Shown: piece by piece, positions 5,959-13,891 of the stretch
Layout of the letters: every line of letters starts with the position of its first letter
Numbering within the stretch: position 1 is the first letter of the stretch
NCBI GenBank assembly: GCA_963205185.1
Contig: CAUJHZ010000007.1
Coordinates: 1 to 64,000, forward strand
DNA: 64,000 nt
From: Planctomycetota bacterium
GTDB taxonomy: Bacteria; Planctomycetota; Phycisphaerae; Phycisphaerales; UBA5793
Direction: 5' to 3'
Notes under the pieces: model-generated
Database searches by the model: none
What the model was told of the DNA's origin: nothing
Seen by the model: only the letters and a program-made list of their open reading frames with translations
Translations under genes and position numbers: made by a program

Positions 5959-7146
5959 CTACATCTCGCTCCGCCCGGCTAGAACCTCCTCATACAGATC
6001 CACCAACTGGTCCGCGACGTAACTCCACGTGAGCGTGCGGACCGTCTCGGGCAGTTCGCGGCGGACCTGCTCGCGGTACTCCACATCGCCGATCGCCTTG
6101 CGCAGGCTCTGGGCACACTGCTCGACGTTGCCCGCCTCGAAGAGTTGCCCGAGCCGGCCGCTGTCAGTCTGCTCGACGAAGCACGGCACCGTCGTGAGGA
6201 CTGGAAAGAGCCCGCACGCCATGGCCTCCATCGAGGAGACGCAGAATCCCTCGCCGTGGCTGCCCATGACGTAGATATCCGAGGCGTTTTCCATCTCCGG
6301 CAGCAGCGCGTTGTTCACGTAGCCCAGCAGCGTGACGTGCCGTGTGAGCGTCGGGCTGGCGGCGACGAGCGCTTTGACCTCATGCTCGATGAGCCCCGCG
6401 CCAGCCATGTAGAAGTGCGACTCGGGGAACTCGGGCGCGACCTTCTCGTACGCGCGCAGCACCGTCAGCGGATCCTTGCGCTTGGTAAGACCCGCGGCCC
6501 AGAAGAGAATCGGCTTGCCCTTGAAGCCGGTCTTCTCGCGACACGTCGCCCGATCGAGCGGCCGGAAGCGCTCGTCGTAGCCGACGCGGATGATGCGGCT
6601 CCTGGCGGGATCGAGGCCGAGCCCTTCGCGGTACATCTCTTCGTGGTACTTCGTGAGATAGATGCCGCGCTCGGCCTGCGTGTTGGGATAGTGGAGCAAT
6701 TTGCGGATGTAACCCTTGCGCGCCAGGTGCGGCCCGTGGTGCTGGTAGACGTAGGGGATGCCGCGCTTCACGAACGCACGGGCGGCAAGGTGGAACGTGT
6801 ACGCATAACTGTTCATCTGCCAGTGGATGAGATCCGGCTTCCAGTCGAGGATCTTGTGCAGAAATGCGCGCGACCACTGCTTGCCCTGGTAGAAAGAGCG
6901 GCGCGTCATCGGCCACATGGGCCTCGTGGCGAACCACTCCACGCCGGTGTCGCCCACTGCGTGGCCGCTGATCGTGTACATGATGTGAACGGAAACGGCT
7001 GAGCCGGGGTGCCTGCGGTCGAGCGCCGCCTTGACGGATTCGGCCTCCTGGCCGAGCCAGTCTTTCTTGTCGATGACGGCGCGGCGGAGGTCGGTTTCCC
7101 GATCGTTTCGCGTGGGGATGGAGCCAAAGATGAACGCGATCCGCAC
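5959..7146 (-). CDS. Glycosyltransferase family 4-like (GT-B fold)
   Basis: The product has the two-domain GT-B pattern. An N-terminal acceptor half begins VRIAFIFGSIPTR and contains PDLIHWQMNSYAY and YVYQHHGPHLARKG. The C-terminal nucleotide-sugar half carries ILFWAAGLTKRKDPLTVLRAY, FYMAGAGLIEHEV and the signature SHGEGFCVSSMEAMACG, which includes the E-x7-E region. It probably adds a sugar to a surface glycan or lipid-linked precursor; the donor cannot be read from sequence. I chose a GTG start at 7146 because GGAGG lies 8 bases upstream and the Rossmann strand starts there (395 residues). ATG at 7179 or a longer frame from 7263 are alternatives. It lies divergent from the sulfatase-like gene at 7391. 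Confidence 0.8.
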   Translation of the reverse strand: MRIAFIFGSIPTRNDRETDLRRAVIDKKDWLGQEAESVKAALDRRHPGSAVSVHIMYTISGHAVGDTGVEWFATRPMWPMTRRSFYQGKQWSRAFLHKILDWKPDLIHWQMNSYAYTFHLAARAFVKRGIPYVYQHHGPHLARKGYIRKLLHYPNTQAERGIYLTKYHEEMYREGLGLDPARSRIIRVGYDERFRPLDRATCREKTGFKGKPILFWAAGLTKRKDPLTVLRAYEKVAPEFPESHFYMAGAGLIEHEVKALVAASPTLTRHVTLLGYVNNALLPEMENASDIYVMGSHGEGFCVSSMEAMACGLFPVLTTVPCFVEQTDSGRLGQLFEAGNVEQCAQSLRKAIGDVEYREQVRRELPETVRTLTWSYVADQLVDLYEEVLAGRSEM

Positions 7147-7390
7147 CGCCAATGCCTCCACCTGTTGCGGGGGTGTCATGCCCGGCGGCCAGGTCCGGCG
7201 AGTGCCGTGCAGAAAACCGGGCCAGATGATAGCCCGCGAGACCACCGACTTGACAGCATCCATGTCGGCCGGATGATGGGGGCGTCATCACGCCCGTTGG
7301 CGAGGTGAGGGCCATCTGCACCGGGCGCGGGCGTTTTGATGCCGCAGAGCAGAATACCACGGCGAAAGGCCGATTGAGTGAACATCGCCG

Positions 7391-8893
7391 ATGAATGAGC
7401 GACGTCCCAATATTCTCATCGTGGTGTTCGACGCCGCCCGCGCGGAGAACTTCTCGATCTACGGCTACGGGCGCCCGACCACTCCGAATCTGCAGCGCCA
7501 CGCCCAGCAGATGGCCGTCTACCGCCAGTGCATCTCCTGCGCAATGTGGACAATGGCGAGCACGGCCGGGCTGTTTACGGGCACGTACCCGAGCACGCAT
7601 CGGCTCGAGGTGGATGGCGAGCGTCTGAGCCGGCGCTTCACGACGTTGGCGGAACTGCTCAGTTCGCACAATTACGCCACGGCGAAGATCACCGGGCACG
7701 TGCCGTACGTATCGGAGTTTTCGGGGCTCGATCGCGGCTTTGCGCACAACTTCGAGCCGCCGCCCAACGCCCTTCGGGCGCGCTGGCGCGCCCTGAAGCG
7801 CCGGCGGGCGCAGATCCACGGGCAGCAGCGCCACGAAGGCGTCGATCTCGGACTTGATCTCAAGGCGGAGGCCGACGAGGCGCAGCGCCGCTCAATGCGC
7901 AATCGGCTGCGCTACTGGATGACCGGCTTTGCCGATGCGGGGGCCGCGGCGTGCTTTGACGAACTGCGCCGATTCTGGAACGAGCAGCAGGATCGGCCGC
8001 GCTTCGCCTACCTGCACCTGCAGGAGACGCACGCGGAGTATCGCCCGCCGCACCGTTTCAGAAAAAAGTTTCTGCCTGCCGCACTGCGAAACAGGAATCT
8101 CGCTGAGATCAATCAGCGGCCCAATCCGCATGACGTAGGTTTGGTGAAGATGACCCAAGACGAGTACGACGTGCTGACCGCGCTGTACGACGGCTGTATT
8201 GCGTACCTCGACGAGCAGGTCGGGCGCCTGCTTGACGACCTGTCAAAGCGAAGCGACTTCGATGACACGCTGGTCATCGTCACGGCCGATCACGGCGATT
8301 GCCTCGGCCGCCACGGCATCCTCGGGCACCAGTTCGTGTGCTACGACGAACTCATTCACATCCCGTGGATCGTCAAGTGGCCGCGAGAAGTGGGCCTCAC
8401 CGGTCCGCAGGATGATCTGATTCAGAACGTTGATCTCGTGCCGACCGTGTGTGGTCTATTGGGAGTCGAGCGTCCCGCTGCGTGCGAGGGCGTGGATGTG
8501 CTTTCGGAGCCGCGCGAGGCGGCGATGAGCGAGTTGCTCAAGCCGTTTGGGATGTCCGCGCTGCGGCAGGGGCTGCACGAATTGGCGCCGCAATTCAATC
8601 GAGGCGTGCTGAGTGTGCGCAGCAAATCGTACAAGATTCTCACCTTCACCGGCGATCAAGCCGACGAAGCGTATAACCTCGAACAAGATCCTCGAGAGTT
8701 GCACAATCTTCTGCCGGATCCGCAGAACCGGGCGAACCCCGCTCTGCAGCGGCTTCAATCGCTTGTGAGCGAGTGGAAACCGCGATGGCTGGATGCCTAT
8801 GCGGACGTGCAGTCGCGCCTGTTGGGCGGTGGCGGCGGCGAGATTTCACCGGAGGTGGAAGAAAGGTTGCGTGCTCTCGGTTACCTCGATTGA
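7391..8893 (+). CDS. Sulfatase-superfamily hydrolase / phosphotransferase without formylglycine motif
   Basis: This 500-residue protein has the sulfatase (PF00884-like) fold. ILIVVFDAARAENFSIYGYG carries the first metal Asp, WTMASTAGLFTGTYPSTH covers the nucleophile region, and VIVTADHGDCLGRHG is the second metal site. The C/S-x-P-x-R motif needed for formylglycine is absent. It should therefore act with a Thr/Ser nucleophile as a phosphotransferase or phosphodiesterase rather than a true sulfatase. There is no signal peptide. It ends in LRALGYLD, like the enzyme at 4178-5896. The sulfotransferase gene at 8905 starts 11 bases after its stop, so the two are probably cotranscribed and serve the same glycan-modification pathway. 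Confidence 0.8.
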   Translation: MNERRPNILIVVFDAARAENFSIYGYGRPTTPNLQRHAQQMAVYRQCISCAMWTMASTAGLFTGTYPSTHRLEVDGERLSRRFTTLAELLSSHNYATAKITGHVPYVSEFSGLDRGFAHNFEPPPNALRARWRALKRRRAQIHGQQRHEGVDLGLDLKAEADEAQRRSMRNRLRYWMTGFADAGAAACFDELRRFWNEQQDRPRFAYLHLQETHAEYRPPHRFRKKFLPAALRNRNLAEINQRPNPHDVGLVKMTQDEYDVLTALYDGCIAYLDEQVGRLLDDLSKRSDFDDTLVIVTADHGDCLGRHGILGHQFVCYDELIHIPWIVKWPREVGLTGPQDDLIQNVDLVPTVCGLLGVERPAACEGVDVLSEPREAAMSELLKPFGMSALRQGLHELAPQFNRGVLSVRSKSYKILTFTGDQADEAYNLEQDPRELHNLLPDPQNRANPALQRLQSLVSEWKPRWLDAYADVQSRLLGGGGGEISPEVEERLRALGYLD

Positions 8894-8904
8894 GGGTCAC
8901 GACC

Positions 8905-9786
8905 TTGAGATTTCCGTTGAAGAGATGGCCGAAGTTGCTCTGGGCTGCCGTGCACACGCGAAATCCGTGGGCGCACCGGCTGGTGGCGACCTGGCCCCGC
9001 CTGGATCTGGATCGCCCCGTGTTCGTGGTTGGCCTGCCGCGCTCGGGTACCTCGGTTTTCGTGCGCCACTTCGGGCGGCATCGGCATTTCGCCCACTGGT
9101 CCGAGGCGCCGACGATGTGGGATCCGAAGTTTCGCGCCAAGGACACCGATCACCGCTGGACCGAAGCAGAGGCCACCGATGCGGCTGTCCGCCGAATCAC
9201 GAATAACTTCGCGTACTACGCCAGGTGGAAGGGCAAATCTCGCTTCGTCAACAAGCACCCGCGCAACTCGGTGCGCGTGCCGTTTCTGATGGCGGGCTGG
9301 CCGGATGCGCACATCGTCTGCGTGCAGCGCGATCCGCGCGCGGTGGTGTGGAGCCTCGTGTCCCGCACTCGCAAGGAGGGCTGGAGGGGAAAGTACCCGC
9401 TGGGCCAGTTCGCCCGGCCGCCGGGCTGGCGCGAGATCAACGCTGAACCCGACATGGTGCGGCGCTTCGCGCTCGCGGTTGCGGCCACGTATGAAACCCT
9501 GCAGGCCGACCTGAAGCGCTGCGTTCCCAACAAGCAACTGCACGTGATTCGATATGAGGATTTCGTCGCCGATCCGCGCGGCGCGATCGGCAACCTCTGG
9601 AGGCAGTGCGGCCTGGAACCCGACGACGTTGCCCTGAAGCAGATTCCGGCCCGGCTGACGAACATGAACGCGAAGTGGAGTCGCGATATGTCGGCCAAGG
9701 ACATCGCCGCCATGGAGTCCATCGTCGAGCCTATGCTCAACGACCTCGGCTACGCCGCCAAGCGCGCCATCAAGGCGTCCGCGTAG
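8905..9786 (+). CDS. Sulfotransferase (PAPS-dependent), first of a pair
   Basis: The product contains VFVVGLPRSGTSVFVRHFG at about residues 36-54. This is the 5'-phosphosulfate-binding loop (PRSGT) of PAPS-dependent sulfotransferases. VCVQRDPRAVVWSLVSRTR follows near residue 135 as the 3'-phosphate-binding region. It should transfer sulfate from PAPS to a hydroxyl group of a carbohydrate, lipid or small molecule. The start is taken as TTG at 8905, with GAGGG 8 bases upstream and 11 bases after the preceding stop (293 residues). No ATG lies between that stop and the core, and longer frames would overlap the upstream gene. It is related to the next gene, so the pair may sulfate different positions. 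Confidence 0.8.
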   Translation: MRFPLKRWPKLLWAAVHTRNPWAHRLVATWPRLDLDRPVFVVGLPRSGTSVFVRHFGRHRHFAHWSEAPTMWDPKFRAKDTDHRWTEAEATDAAVRRITNNFAYYARWKGKSRFVNKHPRNSVRVPFLMAGWPDAHIVCVQRDPRAVVWSLVSRTRKEGWRGKYPLGQFARPPGWREINAEPDMVRRFALAVAATYETLQADLKRCVPNKQLHVIRYEDFVADPRGAIGNLWRQCGLEPDDVALKQIPARLTNMNAKWSRDMSAKDIAAMESIVEPMLNDLGYAAKRAIKASA

Positions 9787-9814
9787 CCAGAGAAGTCCAG
9801 GGCTGAGGCGAGCG

Positions 9815-10741
9815 ATGAGGGTTCCGGGAAAAATCGAGCGAATTCTGTGGTACACGCTGTGGGGGAGGAACCCGGTCACGCTGGCGGCGATCGGTCTGCT
9901 GCCGCACCGCCGCGTTGATCGCCCCATCTTCATCCTTGGTTCGCCGCGCTCGGGCACGAGCGTGTTCAGCCGCATCTTCGGCGCCCACCCCGAACTGGCG
10001 AACTGGTCCGAGGGGCACTTTCTCTTCGATCCGCATTACCGCAACCAGAAGAACGAGCATCGCTGGACAGAGAAGGACGTCACGGCCTTCGGCGCCCGGC
10101 GCCTCCGCTCGAACATCGACTGGTATTGCCGGTACATCTCGTTCCGCCAGAGAATCGACGCGCACCGGTTCACCAATAAGCTGCCGCGCAACACGCTCAG
10201 GGTGCCGTGGCTGTTGTCAATCTTCCCGGATGCCCAGTTCGTTCACATCATCCGCGACGGCCGGGCCGTGGTGCGGTCCATGATCCGCGTCATGGAAAAG
10301 CAGCATAAGCAGGATCGCACGCTGGCGGATTTCGCGCGTCCGCCGGGCTGGCAGGAGTACTACAAGGCCGATCCGTACGAGGCGCACGCACGGCAGTGGG
10401 CTGGGATCGAAGACACCGTGCAGGCCGATCTCGAATCGGTGCCGCCTGAGCGCGTCTGCCGCGCCAAGTACGAAGAGTTCATCCTCGATACGCGCAACAT
10501 CATGCGCCGCATGTGCGCCCAGTTCGGTCTGCGCGATGACGACAGCGCGGTTGCGTGCTTCCCCGAGCACCTCGAAAACCGCAACAGCAAGTGGCCCACG
10601 GAGTGCACGGAGCAGCAGATCGAAACCATGCGACCCTGGGTCACACCGCTGCTCATCAAGTACGGCTACGAATCGCGTGAAGACTGGACCGCGCCCGGAC
10701 GAGGCGCCGGTGAAGCGCGCCAGCAAGCCGTTCGCGCATGA
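9815..10741 (+). CDS. Sulfotransferase (PAPS-dependent), second of a pair
   Basis: This 308-residue paralogue of the preceding gene has IFILGSPRSGTSVFSRIFG (about residues 38-56) as the PAPS loop and FVHIIRDGRAVVRSMIRV near residue 145 as the 3'-phosphate site. It also keeps the shared TNKLPRNTLRVPWLL and the CxxxYEEF-like late motif (RAKYEEFILDTRN). The gene starts 28 bases after the first sulfotransferase on the same strand, so the two are likely in one transcript with the phosphotransferase at 7391. The ATG at 9815 is preceded by GAGG. It converges on the methyltransferase at 10745 with only 3 bases between stops. Substrate unknown. Confidence 0.8.
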   Translation: MRVPGKIERILWYTLWGRNPVTLAAIGLLPHRRVDRPIFILGSPRSGTSVFSRIFGAHPELANWSEGHFLFDPHYRNQKNEHRWTEKDVTAFGARRLRSNIDWYCRYISFRQRIDAHRFTNKLPRNTLRVPWLLSIFPDAQFVHIIRDGRAVVRSMIRVMEKQHKQDRTLADFARPPGWQEYYKADPYEAHARQWAGIEDTVQADLESVPPERVCRAKYEEFILDTRNIMRRMCAQFGLRDDDSAVACFPEHLENRNSKWPTECTEQQIETMRPWVTPLLIKYGYESREDWTAPGRGAGEARQQAVRA

Positions 10742-10744
10742 GCC

Positions 10745-11368
10745 TCAGGAAGCGACCTGGAGCGATCGCTTCAGCGCGGGCGGGATATTGAGCAGGCAGA
10801 CCCGTTTGGTGACGTGATTCTCGCGGTCGAATTCATTGAGCAGTTGAGCGATGTCGCCCAGGCGCCGGCGGTCCTTCGTGCCTTTGAACGGCCGGGCGAT
10901 TTTGCGGATTCCCGCGTACTCGAAGAAGTTCAGACAGCCGCCCGGCGCGAGCAGCGCCTTCATGCGATCAAGGATCTCGCGGATCACCTGCGGCTCGAAG
11001 TTGTTGAGCGGAAGCGACGAGATAATGAACCCATACTGGCCCTCGAGCGGCACGGTCTGGATCGGACCACAGTGCATGCGGATCGTCGCGCCCGGCACGC
11101 GCTGCCGCGCCGGCTGGAGGAACTTGCGATCGAGGCTCCGCGCGAAGTCCTCGTTGATTTCGACGAGATCAAACACATCGCCGCTGCCCAGCGTCGGCAC
11201 GATCTGCTCGGTCATCGGGCCGGCGCCCGGTCCGACCTCAAGGATGCGACGAGGCGGTGCGGCCTGACGACACTCCTTGGTCATCAGCCGCGCGAATGTC
11301 GGCATGCTCGGAACGGGTGTGCCGGTGTGGTAGTAGTCTTTGAGGGCGATCTTGATATGCGTGAGCAT
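10745..11368 (-). CDS. Class I SAM-dependent methyltransferase, PmtA/KsgA-like
   Basis: The 207-residue product has a Rossmann SAM site ILEVGPGAGPMTEQI (about residues 42-56), an acidic second-strand end DLVEINEDF and a motif IV-like IISSLPLNNF. The short N-terminus and the SLPLNNF motif resemble phospholipid N-methyltransferases (PmtA) and rRNA adenine methyltransferase relatives. Methylation of phosphatidylethanolamine is a reasonable guess but unproven. The ATG at 11368 has AAAGGG upstream. The gene is convergent with the sulfotransferases and divergent from the cyclodeaminase at 11454, so it is a single transcription unit. Confidence 0.7.
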   Translation of the reverse strand: MLTHIKIALKDYYHTGTPVPSMPTFARLMTKECRQAAPPRRILEVGPGAGPMTEQIVPTLGSGDVFDLVEINEDFARSLDRKFLQPARQRVPGATIRMHCGPIQTVPLEGQYGFIISSLPLNNFEPQVIREILDRMKALLAPGGCLNFFEYAGIRKIARPFKGTKDRRRLGDIAQLLNEFDRENHVTKRVCLLNIPPALKRSLQVAS

Positions 11369-11453
11369 CGATGCCCTTTCGTGATCACGATGCGCGGGCC
11401 GCGGGGACCACTAGTATAGTCCGCGACCGGGTTTCTTGTTTGGAGTCGTTCAC

Positions 11454-12074
11454 ATGGCGTTGCAGGACCAGACTGTCGAATCGCTTCTGGAGGCCGTGGC
11501 GGCCCGAACGCCCACTCCGGGCGGCGGCGCCGTGGCTTCTCTCGTCGGCTCCTTGGGCGCCGCGCTGGGCCGCATGGCTCTGGCCTATTCGATCAACCGC
11601 CGCTCCACCGATGAGCAGCGGCGCGACCTCCAGGGCGCTATCGACCACCTGACGGCCATCGGGCGACAGATGCTCGATCTGGCCGAGCAGGATGCACAGG
11701 CGTATGCAGCCCTGGATGCACTCTTTCGCCTCGCCGAGGACGATCCAAAGCGGATCGAGAAGTGGGAGCCGTCGGTGCAGGCCGCCATTCAAGCGCCGAT
11801 GGCGGTCGTCCAGGCCTCTTGCGGCATGGCGGGCCTGCTCGCCGATCTTGCGGAGTCCTGCAACCCCCGGCTGCTGAGCGATCTTGCAATTGCGGCCGCG
11901 CTCGCGGACGCCGCAGCCCGGAGCGGTGCGTGGAATGTCCGCGTCAATCTGCCGCTGGTGTCTTCGGCGCCGGAGCGCCGCCGGATCGAGGCCCGCCTGG
12001 AGAGGGCGCTGCACAGCACCTCCGCCTCTGCGCACCGGGCGGAGATGGTGGCTCGGCGGCGGGCGCCGCTCTGA
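11454..12074 (+). CDS. Cyclodeaminase/cyclohydrolase family protein (FTCD C-terminal domain-like)
   Basis: This 206-residue protein matches the stand-alone form of the formiminotransferase-cyclodeaminase C-terminal domain. Its signature is VAARTPTPGGGAVASLVGSL near the N-terminus, followed by mostly helical sequence. Family members deaminate 5-formimino-THF or hydrolyse 5,10-methenyl-THF, so the protein probably works in folate one-carbon interconversion in the cytoplasm. The ATG at 11454 has TTGGAG at a good distance; an in-frame alternative start 6 codons upstream lacks a site. It leads a same-strand series of genes to 15568, though no other folate gene is present. Confidence 0.8.
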   Translation: MALQDQTVESLLEAVAARTPTPGGGAVASLVGSLGAALGRMALAYSINRRSTDEQRRDLQGAIDHLTAIGRQMLDLAEQDAQAYAALDALFRLAEDDPKRIEKWEPSVQAAIQAPMAVVQASCGMAGLLADLAESCNPRLLSDLAIAAALADAAARSGAWNVRVNLPLVSSAPERRRIEARLERALHSTSASAHRAEMVARRRAPL

Positions 12075-12120
12075 GGCTCGCCATTCAACCTGCCCCGCTC
12101 GTGCGGCCGATGAATGGGCC

Positions 12121-12339
12121 GTGCTCGATCGCTACGACACACCCGCCAAGCCGAATGCCAGCCGGCCTGAAATCAAGCCCTGGCTGATGGTCTACTTCGA
12201 GTGCTGCCACGCCTATGGCCGCCTGCAGCGCAACCGCGCCGCGACGCAGTATTCGGGGAGATGCCCGAGATGCGGTGGGCGGGTTACGGCCCGAATCGGC
12301 GCCGGCGGTACGACGCAACGCATGTTCCGCGCCGGTTGA
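12121..12339 (+). CDS. Small zinc-ribbon-type protein
   Basis: A frame of 72 codons reads LDRYDTPAKPNA, then PEIKPWLMVYFECCHAYGR, SGRCPRCGGRV and GGTTQRMFRAG. The paired ECC and CPRCGG cysteines look like a small zinc-binding fold, and the sequence resembles short conserved proteins I associate with planctomycetes. The start is uncertain. GTG at 12121 covers the conserved part but has no clear ribosome-binding site, and the frame is open upstream into the cyclodeaminase gene. It lies 46 bases after that gene and just before 12393, so all may be cotranscribed. Function unknown; the Cys pattern suggests a structural zinc site. Confidence 0.6.
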   Translation: MLDRYDTPAKPNASRPEIKPWLMVYFECCHAYGRLQRNRAATQYSGRCPRCGGRVTARIGAGGTTQRMFRAG

Positions 12340-12392
12340 GTTGCAGCCACACGCCGCCGGGGGAGTCGCCGTCGCCGGTCTACGATTGCCGC

Positions 12393-12920
12393 ATGAGCCG
12401 CTTTTCGTCGAATCCGTCGTATGACATTTCCCGGGCCACCGGCTGCTGCGCGGCGACGGGTGAACCGATCCGACCGGGCGACGGCTACGTCGCCACGCTC
12501 TGTGAACGCGAGGGGGAAGAGGGATTCGAGCGGCTGGACTACAGCCTGTCCGCCTGGGAACGCGGCGAGCGTCCGCCTCGGCTCTTCTCTTCATGGCGCA
12601 CGACGATGCCCGAGCCTGGCGGCAGGGCGAAGCCGCTGGTCGATGATGAAGTGCTTCTCAACCTCTTCCACCGCCTGGCGGATGACGAGCAGCCCCAGCG
12701 GATCGCCTATCGCTTCGTCATCGCGCTCATTCTGCTCCGCAAGCGCCTGCTCAAACACGAGTCCACACGGCAGCACAATGGAGCAAGCGTCTGGCTGATG
12801 CGCCTCAAAGGCGATCCCGCCGAGGCGCCGCCGGTCGAAGTCATTGACCCGCATCTGAGCGAAGAGCAGGTGCGCGAGGTGTCGGACCAGTTGGGCGAGA
12901 TCCTCCGGGGTGAATTGTGA
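12393..12920 (+). CDS. Conserved hypothetical protein with N-terminal Cys motif
   Basis: The 175-residue product begins with a Cys-containing segment (ATGCCAATGEPIRPGDGYVATLCERE). A W/R-rich middle follows (FSSWRTTMPEP), then a helical C-terminal half (VLLNLFHRLADDEQPQRIAYRFV and ILLRKRLLKHES). There is no signal peptide or membrane helix. I do not recognise the family with certainty. The pattern CCxxTGxxIxPGxxY could be part of a zinc site. Its stop overlaps the GTG start of the lipoprotein gene by 4 bases (GTGA), so the two are translationally coupled. The ATG at 12393 is chosen because upstream sequence is low-complexity and carries the other small gene. Confidence 0.65.
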   Translation: MSRFSSNPSYDISRATGCCAATGEPIRPGDGYVATLCEREGEEGFERLDYSLSAWERGERPPRLFSSWRTTMPEPGGRAKPLVDDEVLLNLFHRLADDEQPQRIAYRFVIALILLRKRLLKHESTRQHNGASVWLMRLKGDPAEAPPVEVIDPHLSEEQVREVSDQLGEILRGEL

Positions 12921-13861
12921 CTTTGTGGCGCCGCATCGCCGCGGCCGCAGCGCTAGGCGTGGCGTGTCTGGCGGGAGGATGCAAGTCACCCGGCGGAGCC
13001 CAGGGCGGGCCGGGTGCTGAGCCCCTCGGAACGCCGCCGAATTATCGCGAACTCGCGCAGCGCCAGAATGCGCGCGTGGGGGACATCCGGGGCTACTACA
13101 CCCGAGGCAGCGTCGAAGTCTCCTGGATCGACGAGCACGGCCAAAGGCAGAGCGAAGTCGGCGAGGGCAATCTCATCTTCATGCGGCCCGATCAGGTCGC
13201 ACTCACCTTCGAGAAAGTCGGCAAGACCTACCTGTGGATCGGCGGCGGTCCGGATCGCTCGTGGATGCTCTGGGGCGGCGACATCTCACGCGCCTACATC
13301 GCCCGAAATCGCAACGCCTTCAGCGCCTGCTGCGAGGCGTTTCCCGTGTCGCTGCTTCCGGCTGAACTGATCGATTTGTATGGCGTGTTCGAGCTGCCGC
13401 TGGATGTGCCTGAGGGCGTGAGCCCAGCCGTGGAAGGAGACGAGCAGCGCCGGGCGTGGGTTGTCACGGCGCCGGCCCGATGGTGCTCGCGCCGCGTGTG
13501 GCTTGCCGCCGACGATGGCCGGCCGATGCGCGTCGAGCTTTTCGACGCGGCGACGGGGCGCCTCTGGGCCGCCAGCGAACTGACGGAGTACCGCGAGATG
13601 GAAGTGCGCGGCGTCGCCCCCGGTCGCCAGCCCTTCGTACCCACGCGCGTCGAGGTCCGTTCGGGGGAACTCGCCGAGGAAGAATTCGTCCGACTGACGC
13701 TGCGCGATCCCGCGGATGTTCCCGCCGGCCACACCGAGATCAAACCGGCGCTGTTCGACTTCGACGCCATCAGGCGCAGCATGCGCCCTGACGAAGTCAT
13801 CGTGCTGGACGCCAATTGCCCCGAACCGGCGCTGCCAGCTCCATCGGCGGGGTCGAATTGA
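12917..13861 (+). CDS. Lipoprotein with LolA/LolB-like features
   Basis: The 314-residue protein starts with a lipoprotein signal peptide (LWRRIAAAAALGVACLAGGC) whose lipobox ends in Cys at about residue 22, so it is predicted to be lipid-anchored in the envelope. The mature part is rich in beta-strand patterns: GYYTRGSVEVSWIDE, GNLIFMRPDQVALTFEKVG and KTYLWIGGG. It resembles LolA-type lipoprotein carriers or DUF-type relatives with an open beta-barrel. The GTG start overlaps the previous stop by 4 bases, showing translational coupling. The assignment to the LolA fold is inference from strand pattern and length; the lipobox is direct. Confidence 0.65.
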   Translation: MTLWRRIAAAAALGVACLAGGCKSPGGAQGGPGAEPLGTPPNYRELAQRQNARVGDIRGYYTRGSVEVSWIDEHGQRQSEVGEGNLIFMRPDQVALTFEKVGKTYLWIGGGPDRSWMLWGGDISRAYIARNRNAFSACCEAFPVSLLPAELIDLYGVFELPLDVPEGVSPAVEGDEQRRAWVVTAPARWCSRRVWLAADDGRPMRVELFDAATGRLWAASELTEYREMEVRGVAPGRQPFVPTRVEVRSGELAEEEFVRLTLRDPADVPAGHTEIKPALFDFDAIRRSMRPDEVIVLDANCPEPALPAPSAGSN

Positions 13862-13891
13862 GGCTCTCCGCAGCGGCGCCCGTCGCCGACT

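Noticed and set aside
6380-7834. 484-codon minus-strand frame across the glycosyltransferase and the sulfatase-like gene
   Set aside because: It spans two divergent genes with clear domains and is an Arg/Pro-rich shadow frame.
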